Positions 24,723 to 32,940 of a stretch of DNA of 40,447 bases are shown here, one piece after another (within the stretch, counting starts at the first letter, position 1; every line of letters starts with the position of its first letter). A model generated the notes under the pieces. It saw only the letters and a list, made by a program, of their open reading frames with translations. It ran no database searches and was not told the origin of the DNA. This stretch comes from Clostridiales bacterium (lineage in GTDB: Bacteria > Bacillota > Clostridia > Tissierellales > GPF-1): positions 1 through 40,447 of the forward strand of contig JABXKS010000086.1 of assembly GCA_013619125.1 (NCBI GenBank). The letters run 5' to 3'. The translations under genes and the position numbers were made by a program.

Positions 24723-25829
24723 TTACTTGTAAATATGGGCAATCAATTCTGGACCAAAGGCTTGTGTCCCTGCAAAAATACCACCCGTTCCTCCGGTATG
24801 GATATAACAAACCTTGCTTCCTTTTGGAATTTTACCGGATTGAATGTAACCCAACAATCCCGAGAAACTTTTACCGGTATATACCGGATCCAAGAAAAGA
24901 CCTTCTTTTTTAGCGACTTCAATAATCGCTAAACTGCCTTCTTTAGTCGGTGCGCCGTATCCATTTCCAAGAAATGCTTGATCAATATTGATCTCCGCCC
25001 AAATTTCATCATCCGATGGCGGTTCGATCTCAAACTTATTAAACAAGTATTTCACTCGATCAAAGATATCTTGCTCTCCAACGACTTCACCAGGTCCATA
25101 TCTTCGATTATTGATTGAAATAATCTTGGTTTTTGACCCAGTCAATAGCTTGCCAACAATCATACCTGGCAATGAGCCTGCTGATCCATTAGCATGGAAA
25201 ATATAATCAATCTCTTCACCCAATGCCTCCGCTTGACTTGTAACCTCAGCGAATACTTCCATATAAGCTACCCAACCAGCAGGACTCGTACATCCAACCG
25301 GAACATTCATCACTTTATGACCCTCGGCCTCATTATCTTGGATCAACGCGTTCACTTTGCGATCCACTTTCGCCCACAATGGATTCATATCGTAGTTTCC
25401 TTTTGGCTCATCACGATGAACCAAATGAATCTCGGTGCCAAGCATGCTGTTCAACAGCAAATTGCCTTTACGCTCTTCTGGATCTTTTTCATTCTTCGTA
25501 TCGCCCAATACTGCGATGCACTTTAACTGATTGATATTCGAATACTGCGCCAATTGAAGCGCCGCATTAGATTGATAGCCACCAACGGTAATCAAGGTGT
25601 CAACCCCTTGCTCTTTCGCTTCTCCAACGATGTATTCAATCTTACGCACTTTGTTGCCGCCAAATGAGCTTGGGCCAGACATATCTTCTCTCTTGATGAA
25701 AATATCCACGCCATAATCATCCGATAAATTATTCAAACGATGGAACGGTGTTGGAAAGAAACCCATTTTTACTCGTGGGAGGTCTTCCAATAACTCAACA
25801 ACTTCTAATGCTGTATACGCTTTCATCAT
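24723..25829 (-). CDS. D-cysteine desulfhydrase / ACC-deaminase-like PLP enzyme
   Basis: Fold type II PLP enzyme, 368 residues. The D-cysteine desulfhydrase/1-aminocyclopropane-1-carboxylate deaminase signature is plain: FFPTPFHRLNNLS, then IFIKREDMSGPSSFGGNKVR with Lys60 as the Schiff-base lysine, TVGGYQSNAALQLA (substrate-carboxylate loop), GSAGSLPGM (phosphate loop) and IHTGGTGGIF near the end. It would convert a D-amino acid such as D-cysteine to pyruvate, ammonia and H2S. It follows ridA by 7 bases and is driven by the promoter divergent from a DauR/YheO-type regulator. RidA removes reactive enamine/imine products of just such enzymes. ATG 25829 or the next codon. The substrate within the family is not decided. 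Confidence 0.85.
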   Translation of the reverse strand: MMKAYTALEVVELLEDLPRVKMGFFPTPFHRLNNLSDDYGVDIFIKREDMSGPSSFGGNKVRKIEYIVGEAKEQGVDTLITVGGYQSNAALQLAQYSNINQLKCIAVLGDTKNEKDPEERKGNLLLNSMLGTEIHLVHRDEPKGNYDMNPLWAKVDRKVNALIQDNEAEGHKVMNVPVGCTSPAGWVAYMEVFAEVTSQAEALGEEIDYIFHANGSAGSLPGMIVGKLLTGSKTKIISINNRRYGPGEVVGEQDIFDRVKYLFNKFEIEPPSDDEIWAEINIDQAFLGNGYGAPTKEGSLAIIEVAKKEGLFLDPVYTGKSFSGLLGYIQSGKIPKGSKVCYIHTGGTGGIFAGTQAFGPELIAHIYK

Positions 25830-25836
25830 GCTCCCC

Positions 25837-26211
25837 CTATTTGACTGCGATCATTTCGATTTCAACCATTGCCCCTTTGGGCAACTCTGCTACTTCAAAC
25901 GCGGCTCGCGCCGGAAATGGTTCTACGAAAAACGTTCCATACACTTCATTCATCTCAACAAATGTTTTGATATCGGCCAGCAATACAGTCGTTTTGCATA
26001 CCTTGTCCATTCCGCTTCCCGCTGCCTCTAAAATCGCCTTTGCATTCAACAAAGATTGTTTGGTTTGCGCCTTGATGTCATCCCCTGCAAACGCACCCGT
26101 TTTTGGATCGATTGGCAATTGCCCCGATACAAATAGAAATCCATTTGCTTCGATTGCCTGTGAGTAAGGTCCGATTGCACCCGGTGCCTGTTCTGTTGCT
26201 ACTGCTTTCAT
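25837..26211 (-). CDS. ridA: RidA-family enamine/imine deaminase
   Basis: Hydrolyses reactive 2-aminoacrylate-type enamines and imines released by PLP enzymes, protecting other PLP proteins. The 124 residues from ATG 26211 (AGGAGG before it; the frame is open 26 codons further upstream, across the promoter) read [20 protein letters not shown], then [35 protein letters not shown] and a C-terminal [21 protein letters not shown] in which the conserved Arg binds the substrate carboxylate. Standard RidA length, homotrimer in the family. First gene of the operon with the D-cysteine desulfhydrase-like enzyme, a functional pairing that makes chemical sense. Confidence 0.93.
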   Translation of the reverse strand: MKAVATEQAPGAIGPYSQAIEANGFLFVSGQLPIDPKTGAFAGDDIKAQTKQSLLNAKAILEAAGSGMDKVCKTTVLLADIKTFVEMNEVYGTFFVEPFPARAAFEVAELPKGAMVEIEMIAVK

Positions 26212-26315
26212 TCTTTTTCCTCCTGTGTAAGAAATCCTTTTCCTGTCTGCCAAAAAAATATCATATTTCCTAGTTACTTTGCAAAACATTTTCTGACAAC
26301 TCGTTCGATAAACCT

Positions 26316-26395
26316 AGTATAACACAATTTTTTCATGATGCAAATATTTTTTTACAAAGAAATAAATTTTATTTTATGCAACAAAATTTGCATCA
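26316..26395 (-). promoter_or_regulatory. ridA promoter with candidate regulator operator
   Basis: TGATGCAAAT (26336-26345) and ATTTGCATCA (26386-26395) are perfect inverted copies 40 bases apart. A nearer palindrome, ATGCAA-N6-TTGCAT, lies at 26376-26393. On the minus strand a -10 TATACT (complement 26316-26321) stands 16 bases from TTGCAT (complement 26338-26343), so the first arm would cover the ridA -35. This is the likely target of the divergent YheO/DauR-type regulator. Confidence 0.62.
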
Positions 26396-26398
26396 CGC

Positions 26399-26427
26399 TT
26401 GAAAAATTTTCAATTAAACGCTATACT
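26399..26427 (+). promoter_or_regulatory. promoter of the YheO/DauR-type regulator
   Basis: TTGAAA (26399-26404), 17 bases, TATACT (26422-26427), about 28 bases before the ATG at 26455. The second arm of the inverted repeat ends 3 bases before the -35. Confidence 0.75.
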
Positions 26428-26454
26428 AATAAAAAGACATAAAAAGGGTGAAAA

Positions 26455-27111
26455 ATGATGGTTTATGAAGAACATATAAAAATGGCAAATTACTTAGCTA
26501 CTTTGTTGGGCGAAAATACCGAAGTCGTGCTCCATGACTTTTCCAATCTCGAGCATTCGATTGTGTATATCGTCAATGGTCGCATTACAAACCGGGAAAT
26601 CGGAGATACCGTAACCGACTTGTTACTCGACTTTTTAAACAAGAAAAAAAGAATCCCGGAAGGATTCCTCTGCAACTATACGTCCAAGTCTGTTAATGGT
26701 AAAAAGTTATACTCTTCCACCTATTTCATTTTGGACGATGAGGAAAATCTCATTGGTGCCCTTTGTACCAATACCGACTACTCAGATTTTAACGAAGCGG
26801 TAACCTTGCTGAAAAACTTCTTGCCAAACTCGACAGCGATCGGGATTGACACCCCGAAACAGCAAGAACCCGTCATCGAAAATTTTTATTCCAATCATGA
26901 GACGCTGACCCTCGATAAAATCCATGAAGAGATCGAAAAACTGAATATTCCTCCCTTACGTATGACGCCCGAGGAAAAAATGACAGTTGTAACTTCCCTT
27001 TATGAAATGGGCATGTTTATGCTGAAAGGAGCCGTGCAAGCGACTGCAATCCAATTAGAAACCTCAGAAGCAACGATCTACCGCTATATCCGAAATGCAA
27101 AAAATCAATAA
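26455..27111 (+). CDS. YheO/DauR-type regulator (PAS-like plus C-terminal HTH)
   Basis: 218 residues. The N-terminal ~115 match the YheO PAS-like domain (MANYLATLLGENTEVVLHDF, SIVYIVNGRITNREIGDTVT, NYTSKSVNGKKLYSSTYFI). The C-terminal ~60 match the DauR-type helix-turn-helix (PPLRMTPEEKMTVVTSLYEM, then LETSEATIYRYIRNA). DauR, named for the D-arginine utilisation repressor, is the best-known member. Family members are often near RidA and D-amino-acid enzymes, which agrees with the divergent ridA/desulfhydrase operon here. ATG 26455 follows AAGGGTG; ATG 26458 is also possible. Probably a local repressor; the ligand is not known. Confidence 0.85.
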   Translation: MMVYEEHIKMANYLATLLGENTEVVLHDFSNLEHSIVYIVNGRITNREIGDTVTDLLLDFLNKKKRIPEGFLCNYTSKSVNGKKLYSSTYFILDDEENLIGALCTNTDYSDFNEAVTLLKNFLPNSTAIGIDTPKQQEPVIENFYSNHETLTLDKIHEEIEKLNIPPLRMTPEEKMTVVTSLYEMGMFMLKGAVQATAIQLETSEATIYRYIRNAKNQ

Positions 27112-27135
27112 AAAAATCAAACCTTAAAAACCTAA

Positions 27136-27172
27136 AATAAAGCCCTCTGGAATTCTTCCAGAGGGCTTTATT
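27136..27172. terminator. bidirectional terminator, 17-bp stem
   Basis: AATAAAGCCCTCTGGAA (27136-27152) and TTCCAGAGGGCTTTATT (27156-27172) pair perfectly around a 3-base loop. It ends both the plus-strand regulator and the minus-strand ribose operon. Confidence 0.92.
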
Positions 27173-27219
27173 CACGCAAACACGCTTTACCATCATTTTA
27201 ATACCTGGTGCTATTTTAC

Positions 27220-28149
27220 TTATTCCGCATTCTCTTTTGTGATCAACTTCAATGGAATATTGATTTTTGCTTCTACAGATTCCCCGTCCAATACTTTCAT
27301 GGCTGTTTCCAATGCCATATGAATTTGGACATCAGGCTGTTGCATAACAGTTGCTGCCATTTCACCATTCTTAACAGCTTCTACCGCGTCCGCTGTTGCA
27401 TCGATTCCATAAATCTTGATCTCTGCTAGACGATCGGCTGCAATCACCGAACGAACGGCACCCAATGCCATTCCATCATTATGCGCGTAAATTGCATCCA
27501 ACACTGGATTGGATTGAAGAATGTCATCCGTAACACTTGCACCTTCTTCACGAGAGTAGTTTGCTGTCAACGATGTAACGACTTCGATGTCTGGTGCATT
27601 TTCTTTTAAGTAATCAACAAAACCAGCTTGACGGTCCAATGCAGAAGGTGCGCCTGCAATGCCTTCAAGAATCGCTACTTTCCCTTTTCCACCCAAATCT
27701 TTGATCAATTGTTCCGCATCCAACATTCCTGCTTCTTTGTTGTCAATATCCAAATGTTGAAGTACTTCCCCCAAGTTTGAAGGTCTTGTTACCGTAATAA
27801 CTGGAATACCTGCTTCATTTGCTGCCAATACGGCTGTTCCAACTGCATCTGAATCTACTGGGTTTACCAATAGAATATCGACTTCTTTGGTAATAAAATC
27901 TTCAATTTGTGTTGCTTGTGTTTCTGCATTGTCTTGGGCATCCAATGTAATTAGCTTGATCCCCATTTCTTCAGCCTTTGCAATCGCCGCATCGTTCATG
28001 GTTACAAAAAAATCATTCGCAAGGGTTGAAACAGCGAAGCCCACAACAACTTCATCCGACTCTCCACCTGCAGAACTAGACTGACACCCTGCAAAGCTCA
28101 TGGCACACAGAATACCAACCAACAATAGTACTAACAACCTCTTTTTCAT
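27220..28149 (-). CDS. rbsB: D-ribose ABC transporter substrate-binding lipoprotein
   Basis: 309 residues from ATG 28149 (GGAGGAAGGAAA before it; an upstream extension of 11 codons is unlikely). A lipoprotein signal peptide with lipobox SFAGC and Cys22, then a Ser/Gly linker, anchors it outside the membrane. The type I periplasmic-binding-protein fold is clear: VVVGFAVSTLANDFFVTMND, AQDNAETQATQIEDFI, LLVNPVDSDAVGTAV, GIAGAPSALDRQAGF and AHNDGMALGAVR, all matching RbsB. Last gene of the ribose operon. Confidence 0.93.
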   Translation of the reverse strand: MKKRLLVLLLVGILCAMSFAGCQSSSAGGESDEVVVGFAVSTLANDFFVTMNDAAIAKAEEMGIKLITLDAQDNAETQATQIEDFITKEVDILLVNPVDSDAVGTAVLAANEAGIPVITVTRPSNLGEVLQHLDIDNKEAGMLDAEQLIKDLGGKGKVAILEGIAGAPSALDRQAGFVDYLKENAPDIEVVTSLTANYSREEGASVTDDILQSNPVLDAIYAHNDGMALGAVRSVIAADRLAEIKIYGIDATADAVEAVKNGEMAATVMQQPDVQIHMALETAMKVLDGESVEAKINIPLKLITKENAE

Positions 28150-28183
28150 TTTCCTTCCTCCTTCAAATCTTTCATTACTCATT

Positions 28184-29140
28184 CTAAGCCTTGCTATTCT
28201 TTCTCTTAAGCAATACCGCTGCTAAAATGATCATACCCTTCACAATCTGTTGAAAAAACGGACTAATACTCAGCATATTCATTCCATTATTAATAATCCC
28301 AATAATCAAGGCACCCAAAGCAGTTCCCGTAATGGTGCCAATTCCACCAGAAAGGGAAGCCCCTCCTAAAATCACGGCAGACAACACATCCATTTCCATT
28401 CCTGTACATGCCGTAGGTGATGCGGTTAACAATTTCGATGTTGTCATGACCCCACCGATCGCACACATCATGCCCACAACAACAAAACTCAATACCTTAT
28501 AACGATTATTAGGGATTGTCGATAGCGTTGCTGCTTCACTATTTGCTCCAATTGCCTTTAAATACACCCCATGTTTGGTCTTATGTAGAACAAAATATCC
28601 AATAATAAGTAGGATTACCGCAACGATGCTCGATACGGGCACTCCTAATATATGCTTAGCGCCTATGAATGAAAAACTCTCCGGCAGACCCGAAAAAGGT
28701 TTTCCCTGGGTCCAGACCAAACCGATTCCTCGAATAATCCCCATAGATGCCAAGGTAACAATAAAGGATGGAATTCGACCATAGACTGTCAATACACCAT
28801 TAAATGAACCAACCGCAATACCAATAATTACCGCCGCCAGCATACCCATTGATTGTGATCCTGTGGTTGTCATTACCCAGGCACAGGCGATCCCCGCCAA
28901 TGCCGCTGTCGAACCAACAGACAAATCAATCTCACCAACCAAAATCACGCACAACATGCCGATGGCAATGGTTAATACTACCGAGATTTGACGAGTTACA
29001 TTTAAAATGTTTTTTGCGGTTAGAAAATACTCCGATGAAAAAGCGAATAACACACAGAGAATAACCAAGATCAATAACAATCCAACTTCACCCTTAAGAA
29101 TTTTAGCAATTTTATTCCAAGTAGACTCATTCTGATTCAT
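28184..29140 (-). CDS. rbsC: D-ribose ABC transporter permease
   Basis: 318 residues, about eight to ten membrane spans, RbsC/AraH type. Recognisable: GMLCVILVGEIDLSVGSTAAL near the third span, LASMGIIRGIGLVWTQGKPF, GANSEAATLSTIPNNRYKVL (coupling helix region) and SAVILGGASLSGGIGTITGT. It forms the channel with the ATPase encoded 4 bases upstream and works with RbsB downstream. Confidence 0.94.
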   Translation of the reverse strand: MNQNESTWNKIAKILKGEVGLLLILVILCVLFAFSSEYFLTAKNILNVTRQISVVLTIAIGMLCVILVGEIDLSVGSTAALAGIACAWVMTTTGSQSMGMLAAVIIGIAVGSFNGVLTVYGRIPSFIVTLASMGIIRGIGLVWTQGKPFSGLPESFSFIGAKHILGVPVSSIVAVILLIIGYFVLHKTKHGVYLKAIGANSEAATLSTIPNNRYKVLSFVVVGMMCAIGGVMTTSKLLTASPTACTGMEMDVLSAVILGGASLSGGIGTITGTALGALIIGIINNGMNMLSISPFFQQIVKGMIILAAVLLKRKNSKA

Positions 29141-29144
29141 TGTT

Positions 29145-30644
29145 TCAACCTCCTAAGGACAGGGATAGAAGTCTTTCATTAGTCACTTCTTCAGGCAGAA
29201 GTTCGCCGACTACCTCACCTTTTCTCAATACCAGGATTCGATCGCACAAATCCATTAATTCTTCAAATTCCGATGACATGACGATCACGCTTTTATCTTT
29301 GCGACTCAATCCCTTGATCAAATCATAAATCTCAGTTTTCGCGCCAACATCAATCCCACGTGTCGGCTCATCCATCACTACAATCTCAGGATCGCTCATC
29401 AACCATTTCGCCACAACAACCTTTTGTTGATTCCCTCCCGATAAATTCTTCACGGGCATCTCTACCCGTAGTGGATTCACCTTTAGTGACTCACCCATTT
29501 TTACACTCAATTTCTTTTTTTTCTTATGATCAAGAAATCCTAACCCATTCTCAATCTGATCAATACTTGCAATTGTCATGTTATTAGCAACACTGTCTTC
29601 TAAAAAAAGTCCCTCTTTCTTCCGATCCTCTGGAACAAGAGCAATACGATATCGCTTGGCATCCCTCGTACTTGACAAGATCACTTTTTTTCCCCGAATC
29701 AGAATCTCACCGCTTTCCGGTTTTGCATGGCCAAACAAGCTATGTGCCAATTCACTCTTGCCAGCACCTACGATTCCCGTTACACCAAGGATTTCAGATT
29801 TCTTCACTGCAAAGCTAATCGGCGCCTGCATGCGGTCTGTCTTATATGACCGCAATTCCAGCATTACCGCTTTACCACTTAAATCCTTCGATTTTCTGCT
29901 TCTCTGAGAACGGATTTCCCGACCAATCATACTTTTAATCAATTGGGCTTGTGTCACGTCTTTCATAACAAAAGTGTCGATCTTCTTACCATCTCGCAAG
30001 ACGGTGGCCCGATCACAAATCTTGAATACTTCCTCCAGATAATGAGAAATGTAGATCATCGTTACCTTATTTTCTTTTAAATTATTCATGATCTTAAAAA
30101 GGGTTTCTACCTCTACCTTGCTCATACCAGTCGTTGGCTCGTCCAACAATAAAATTTGCGAATCGACTGCCAAGGCTTTTACAATCTCGACAATTCGCTT
30201 CTGACCCATACCCAAATCAGACACCATTGTTCTTGGATTAATATCAATGCCAAACTTGTCTAGATAAGCCTGGCTATTGGCATAGAGCGTCTTTCGATCG
30301 CATACACCCATTACACCTTTCGTCGGTTCGTTACCAAGATAGATGTTTTCTGCAACTGTTAAGGATTCAATCAAACTCAATTCTTGATAGATTGCAGCGA
30401 TGCCCCTCTTTCGCGCATCTTTTGGTGTTCGAATCTCTACTTCTTCATCGCGAACAAAGATTTTGCCCTCATTGGCTTCATGGACACCTGTAATAATTTT
30501 TATCAAGGTCGATTTTCCTGCGCCATTCTCCCCCAAAAGAGCGTGTACTTCTCCTCGCTGTAAATCAAAATCTACTCCCTTTAAAGCTTGGATTCCGCCG
30601 AAGTTCTTTTTTATGTTCTCTAACTTCATTTCCAACTTCGCCAT
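29145..30644 (-). CDS. rbsA: D-ribose ABC transporter ATP-binding protein (two ABC domains)
   Basis: 499 residues with two ABC cassettes in tandem, as in RbsA/MglA. First cassette: Walker A GENGAGKSTL (about 38-47), a variant signature LGMGQKRIVEI and Walker B LLLDEPT. Second cassette: a degenerate Walker A GIVGAGKSEL, signature LSGGNQQKV and Walker B IVVMDEPTRGID. The two-domain layout and the degenerate second P-loop are usual for monosaccharide importers. ATG 30644 after GGGAGGGG. Confidence 0.95.
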   Translation of the reverse strand: MAKLEMKLENIKKNFGGIQALKGVDFDLQRGEVHALLGENGAGKSTLIKIITGVHEANEGKIFVRDEEVEIRTPKDARKRGIAAIYQELSLIESLTVAENIYLGNEPTKGVMGVCDRKTLYANSQAYLDKFGIDINPRTMVSDLGMGQKRIVEIVKALAVDSQILLLDEPTTGMSKVEVETLFKIMNNLKENKVTMIYISHYLEEVFKICDRATVLRDGKKIDTFVMKDVTQAQLIKSMIGREIRSQRSRKSKDLSGKAVMLELRSYKTDRMQAPISFAVKKSEILGVTGIVGAGKSELAHSLFGHAKPESGEILIRGKKVILSSTRDAKRYRIALVPEDRKKEGLFLEDSVANNMTIASIDQIENGLGFLDHKKKKKLSVKMGESLKVNPLRVEMPVKNLSGGNQQKVVVAKWLMSDPEIVVMDEPTRGIDVGAKTEIYDLIKGLSRKDKSVIVMSSEFEELMDLCDRILVLRKGEVVGELLPEEVTNERLLSLSLGG

Positions 30645-30683
30645 CGCCCCTCCCTTCTCTCCATACGCTTACATTGCTCGTCA

Positions 30684-31613
30684 TTACATTACGGATAATA
30701 CTTCTTCTCGATTTGGAATCGACGATTGAGCACCCTTGCGTGTTGTACTGATGGCTGCAGCCGTCTTTGCGTACTTTAAGCATGCTGTAAAAGATTCGCC
30801 CATGGACAATGCCGCTGTAAACGCACCAATAAATACATCGCCAGCCGCAGTTGTATCTATACTTTCCACCGTTATGGGATCAATCCAGAAAAACTCTTGA
30901 TCAACATAGGTCACAGCACCTTGGCTACCTAAAGAAACGATCGGTGCTTGAAACCCTTTTGCTTTCAAGGCATCTAGAGCTAACTTTGCGCTCGCTTTAT
31001 CCGTCACCTTAATGCCGGTTAAAATTTCAGCCTCTGTTTCATTAGGCTTTGTATAATCAACCAGAGCAGCAATCTCATCAGGGATCCCTCCTGCCGGTGC
31101 AGGTGCCGGATCTAAAACAACAAGTAGACCTTTACTCTTTGCCAATCGAATAGCTTCATAAACTGTTTCCGTTTGAATCTCCATCGTAATCAACAGAATA
31201 TCCGCCTGATCAAATATATGAGCGTTTGCTTGTACATCTGCTGGGGACAAGAGTCGATTTGCACCAGGTGTGAAACTAATGGAGTTTTGTCCAGATTCAT
31301 CCACCCAAATCATAGCAACCCCTGCAGTCGACCCTTCTTCAATCAGAATCGAATGGGTATCAACAGATGCCTCTTTTTGCTTACTGATCAATTCCTGACT
31401 AAATCCATCGTCCCCTAGCTTCGTGAAATACGAGACTGTTCCACCTAGTCGAGCAGCGGTTACAGCCTGATTTCCACCCTTCCCACCAGGAAAGGTTTGA
31501 AAATTGTCCGTCATAATCGTCTCTCCCGGAGAAGGGAATTGCTGCATAAACATAACCAAATCGATATTGATGCTTCCCATGCATAATATCCGTTTACCCG
31601 AAGTTTGCGTCAT
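30684..31613 (-). CDS. rbsK: ribokinase
   Basis: Phosphorylates ribose at O5. 309 residues of the PfkB family: MGSINIDLVMFMQQFPSPGE, the first signature GGKGGNQAVTAARLGG (about 44-59, substrate-binding), LDPAPAPAGGIPDEI, KPNETEAEIL and the catalytic signature DTTAAGDVFIGAFTAAL with the base Asp; the -NPNE-type anion hole appears as KPNETE. Its ATG overlaps the stop of the upstream BtpA-like gene by four bases, showing coupled translation. Confidence 0.94.
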   Translation of the reverse strand: MTQTSGKRILCMGSINIDLVMFMQQFPSPGETIMTDNFQTFPGGKGGNQAVTAARLGGTVSYFTKLGDDGFSQELISKQKEASVDTHSILIEEGSTAGVAMIWVDESGQNSISFTPGANRLLSPADVQANAHIFDQADILLITMEIQTETVYEAIRLAKSKGLLVVLDPAPAPAGGIPDEIAALVDYTKPNETEAEILTGIKVTDKASAKLALDALKAKGFQAPIVSLGSQGAVTYVDQEFFWIDPITVESIDTTAAGDVFIGAFTAALSMGESFTACLKYAKTAAAISTTRKGAQSSIPNREEVLSVM

Positions 31614-32437
31614 TTGATTTCACCTCGCAGACTTTCCACTTCCCTCATAAAGGCTTGTGTTCGCTCTAAACTGATCGGATTTTTCCATTGGCCTTCTTCT
31701 TTAAACCAGCTACCCACAATAGCACCATCAGCAACCCGTAAAAGCTCTTTGGCATTCCCTGTAGATACACCGCTTCCTAACAAAATCGGTAATTTCACTG
31801 CGGCTTTACAGCTTTCCACACGATCAACGGATGGTGGTTTCCCAGTATCAAATCCAGTTACAATAATGGCATCTCCACCCTGTGCTTCTACATCCATAGC
31901 CTGTTCCTCTACGCTTCGATCATGGATAATAAAGTGACTGCCATGCTTTACATTCACATCACACAAGAAAGCAATTTCTTCAGCACGTAAACGATTTCGC
32001 ATGCGAGCCGCCTGACCACCCACCGCTTCGATGTATCCCGATTGTGAAATAAATGCATTGCACCATTCAAACACTCTTATCCATTTTGCATTTCCTGCGA
32101 CGCCACATGCCAATGCTGGCAAAGCGCCGTTCATATGGCATTCGACTCCAACAGGAATCGATACATGTTTAACAACTTCATGTAGTCCTATAGCCAAAGC
32201 CGCGGTTGTTTCAAAAGAAATTTCATCTCCTTTTAGATAAGGAATATCCCACATGTTTTCCACTTGAATACCATCTACACCAGCAGCTTCCAAAATCTTT
32301 GCTTCCTCAACTGCAATGGATATGATCTTTCTCATATCCATTACCGTTGGATCATAAAGAGGGGAGCCAGGCAATGGTCTCAGATGTACCATGCCGATAA
32401 TCGGTTTCTCGTTCGTAAAAATCGTATTAATTTGCAC
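31610..32437 (-). CDS. BtpA/SgcQ-family TIM-barrel protein within ribose operon
   Basis: 275 residues of the BtpA/SgcQ family: PIIGMVHLRPLPGSPLYD at the N terminus, GVDGIQVENMWDIPY, VGVECHMNGALPALA, IRVFEWCNAFISQSG (family: VnvltgA.vsdqGii) and DAIIVTGFDTGKPP, LPILLGSGVSTGN. These are adenine/nucleoside or sugar-phosphate aldolase-like barrels; BtpA was named in cyanobacteria for photosystem I, while SgcQ belongs to sugar operons of enterics. The precise reaction is unknown. Start chosen is GTG (complement 32435-32437), 8 bases after AAGGAG; a TTG two codons upstream is too close to the site. Placement between rbsD and rbsK suggests use on ribose or a nucleoside sugar. Confidence 0.82.
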   Translation of the reverse strand: MQINTIFTNEKPIIGMVHLRPLPGSPLYDPTVMDMRKIISIAVEEAKILEAAGVDGIQVENMWDIPYLKGDEISFETTAALAIGLHEVVKHVSIPVGVECHMNGALPALACGVAGNAKWIRVFEWCNAFISQSGYIEAVGGQAARMRNRLRAEEIAFLCDVNVKHGSHFIIHDRSVEEQAMDVEAQGGDAIIVTGFDTGKPPSVDRVESCKAAVKLPILLGSGVSTGNAKELLRVADGAIVGSWFKEEGQWKNPISLERTQAFMREVESLRGEIK

Positions 32438-32452
32438 CCTCAAAACTCCTTT

Positions 32453-32896
32453 TTAGAAATTCACACCAGCGACCAGAATAATATAGCTAAACGGTGTTCG
32501 TTCACCCGTACGCACAAATGCTTTTACTTCTTCACCCTTCAACGATCCATTCAACCAAAGATCTTTCATCTCCACATGAGGGATAACGTTTTCTATCAAT
32601 GCATTCCCTTTGTTTTGGAAGCCATCAATTGTTTCTCTAAACTGTGCATATGTAGCGGGGCTGACAGATTTGGTTTCTTCCGAAACGATATATTGCTCCA
32701 CTTCCAATTCTTCCAAAACCACCCGCAGCACATCATTGACGACTGGAATATTTTCTGTCACAGCAAGATCAATGGTTGTTGTCAACTCATGACGTGGAAA
32801 CGGACACCCTACATCTCCAATGAGAATCATATCCCCATGACCCATTTTCGCAACCACTTCCGACAATTTCGTGTTGTAAATTCCTGTTCTTTTCAT
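32453..32896 (-). CDS. rbsD: D-ribose pyranase
   Basis: Converts beta-pyranose ribose to the furanose form for the kinase. The 147 residues show the RbsD start MKRTGIYNTKLSEVVAKMGH with the catalytic His20 in MGHGD, DLAVTENIPVVNDVLRVVLEE, and the C-terminal VRTGERTPFSYIILVAGVNF. An insert Cys-Pro-Phe-Pro-Arg-His replaces the usual glycine-proline loop. It is preceded by AAGGAGG and by an RbsR-type palindrome. Confidence 0.93.
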   Translation of the reverse strand: MKRTGIYNTKLSEVVAKMGHGDMILIGDVGCPFPRHELTTTIDLAVTENIPVVNDVLRVVLEELEVEQYIVSEETKSVSPATYAQFRETIDGFQNKGNALIENVIPHVEMKDLWLNGSLKGEEVKAFVRTGERTPFSYIILVAGVNF

Positions 32897-32912
32897 ACCT
32901 TCCTCCTTATTG

Positions 32913-32932
32913 TTAGTTAATCGATTAACTAA
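32913..32932. promoter_or_regulatory. perfect 20-bp palindrome (RbsR-type operator) before rbsD
   Basis: TTAGTTAATCGATTAACTAA, a perfect palindrome with the LacI-family CG centre, between the rbsR stop and the rbsD ribosome-binding site. The core GTTAATCG recurs in front of rbsR (33984-34001). No convincing promoter was seen immediately upstream. Confidence 0.85.
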
Positions 32933-32940
32933 GTTTTCTA

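Noticed and set aside
27136-27172. CRISPR-like or insertion-sequence end repeat
   Set aside because: Single perfect hairpin with A/T tracts on both sides between convergent genes; best explained as a bidirectional terminator.
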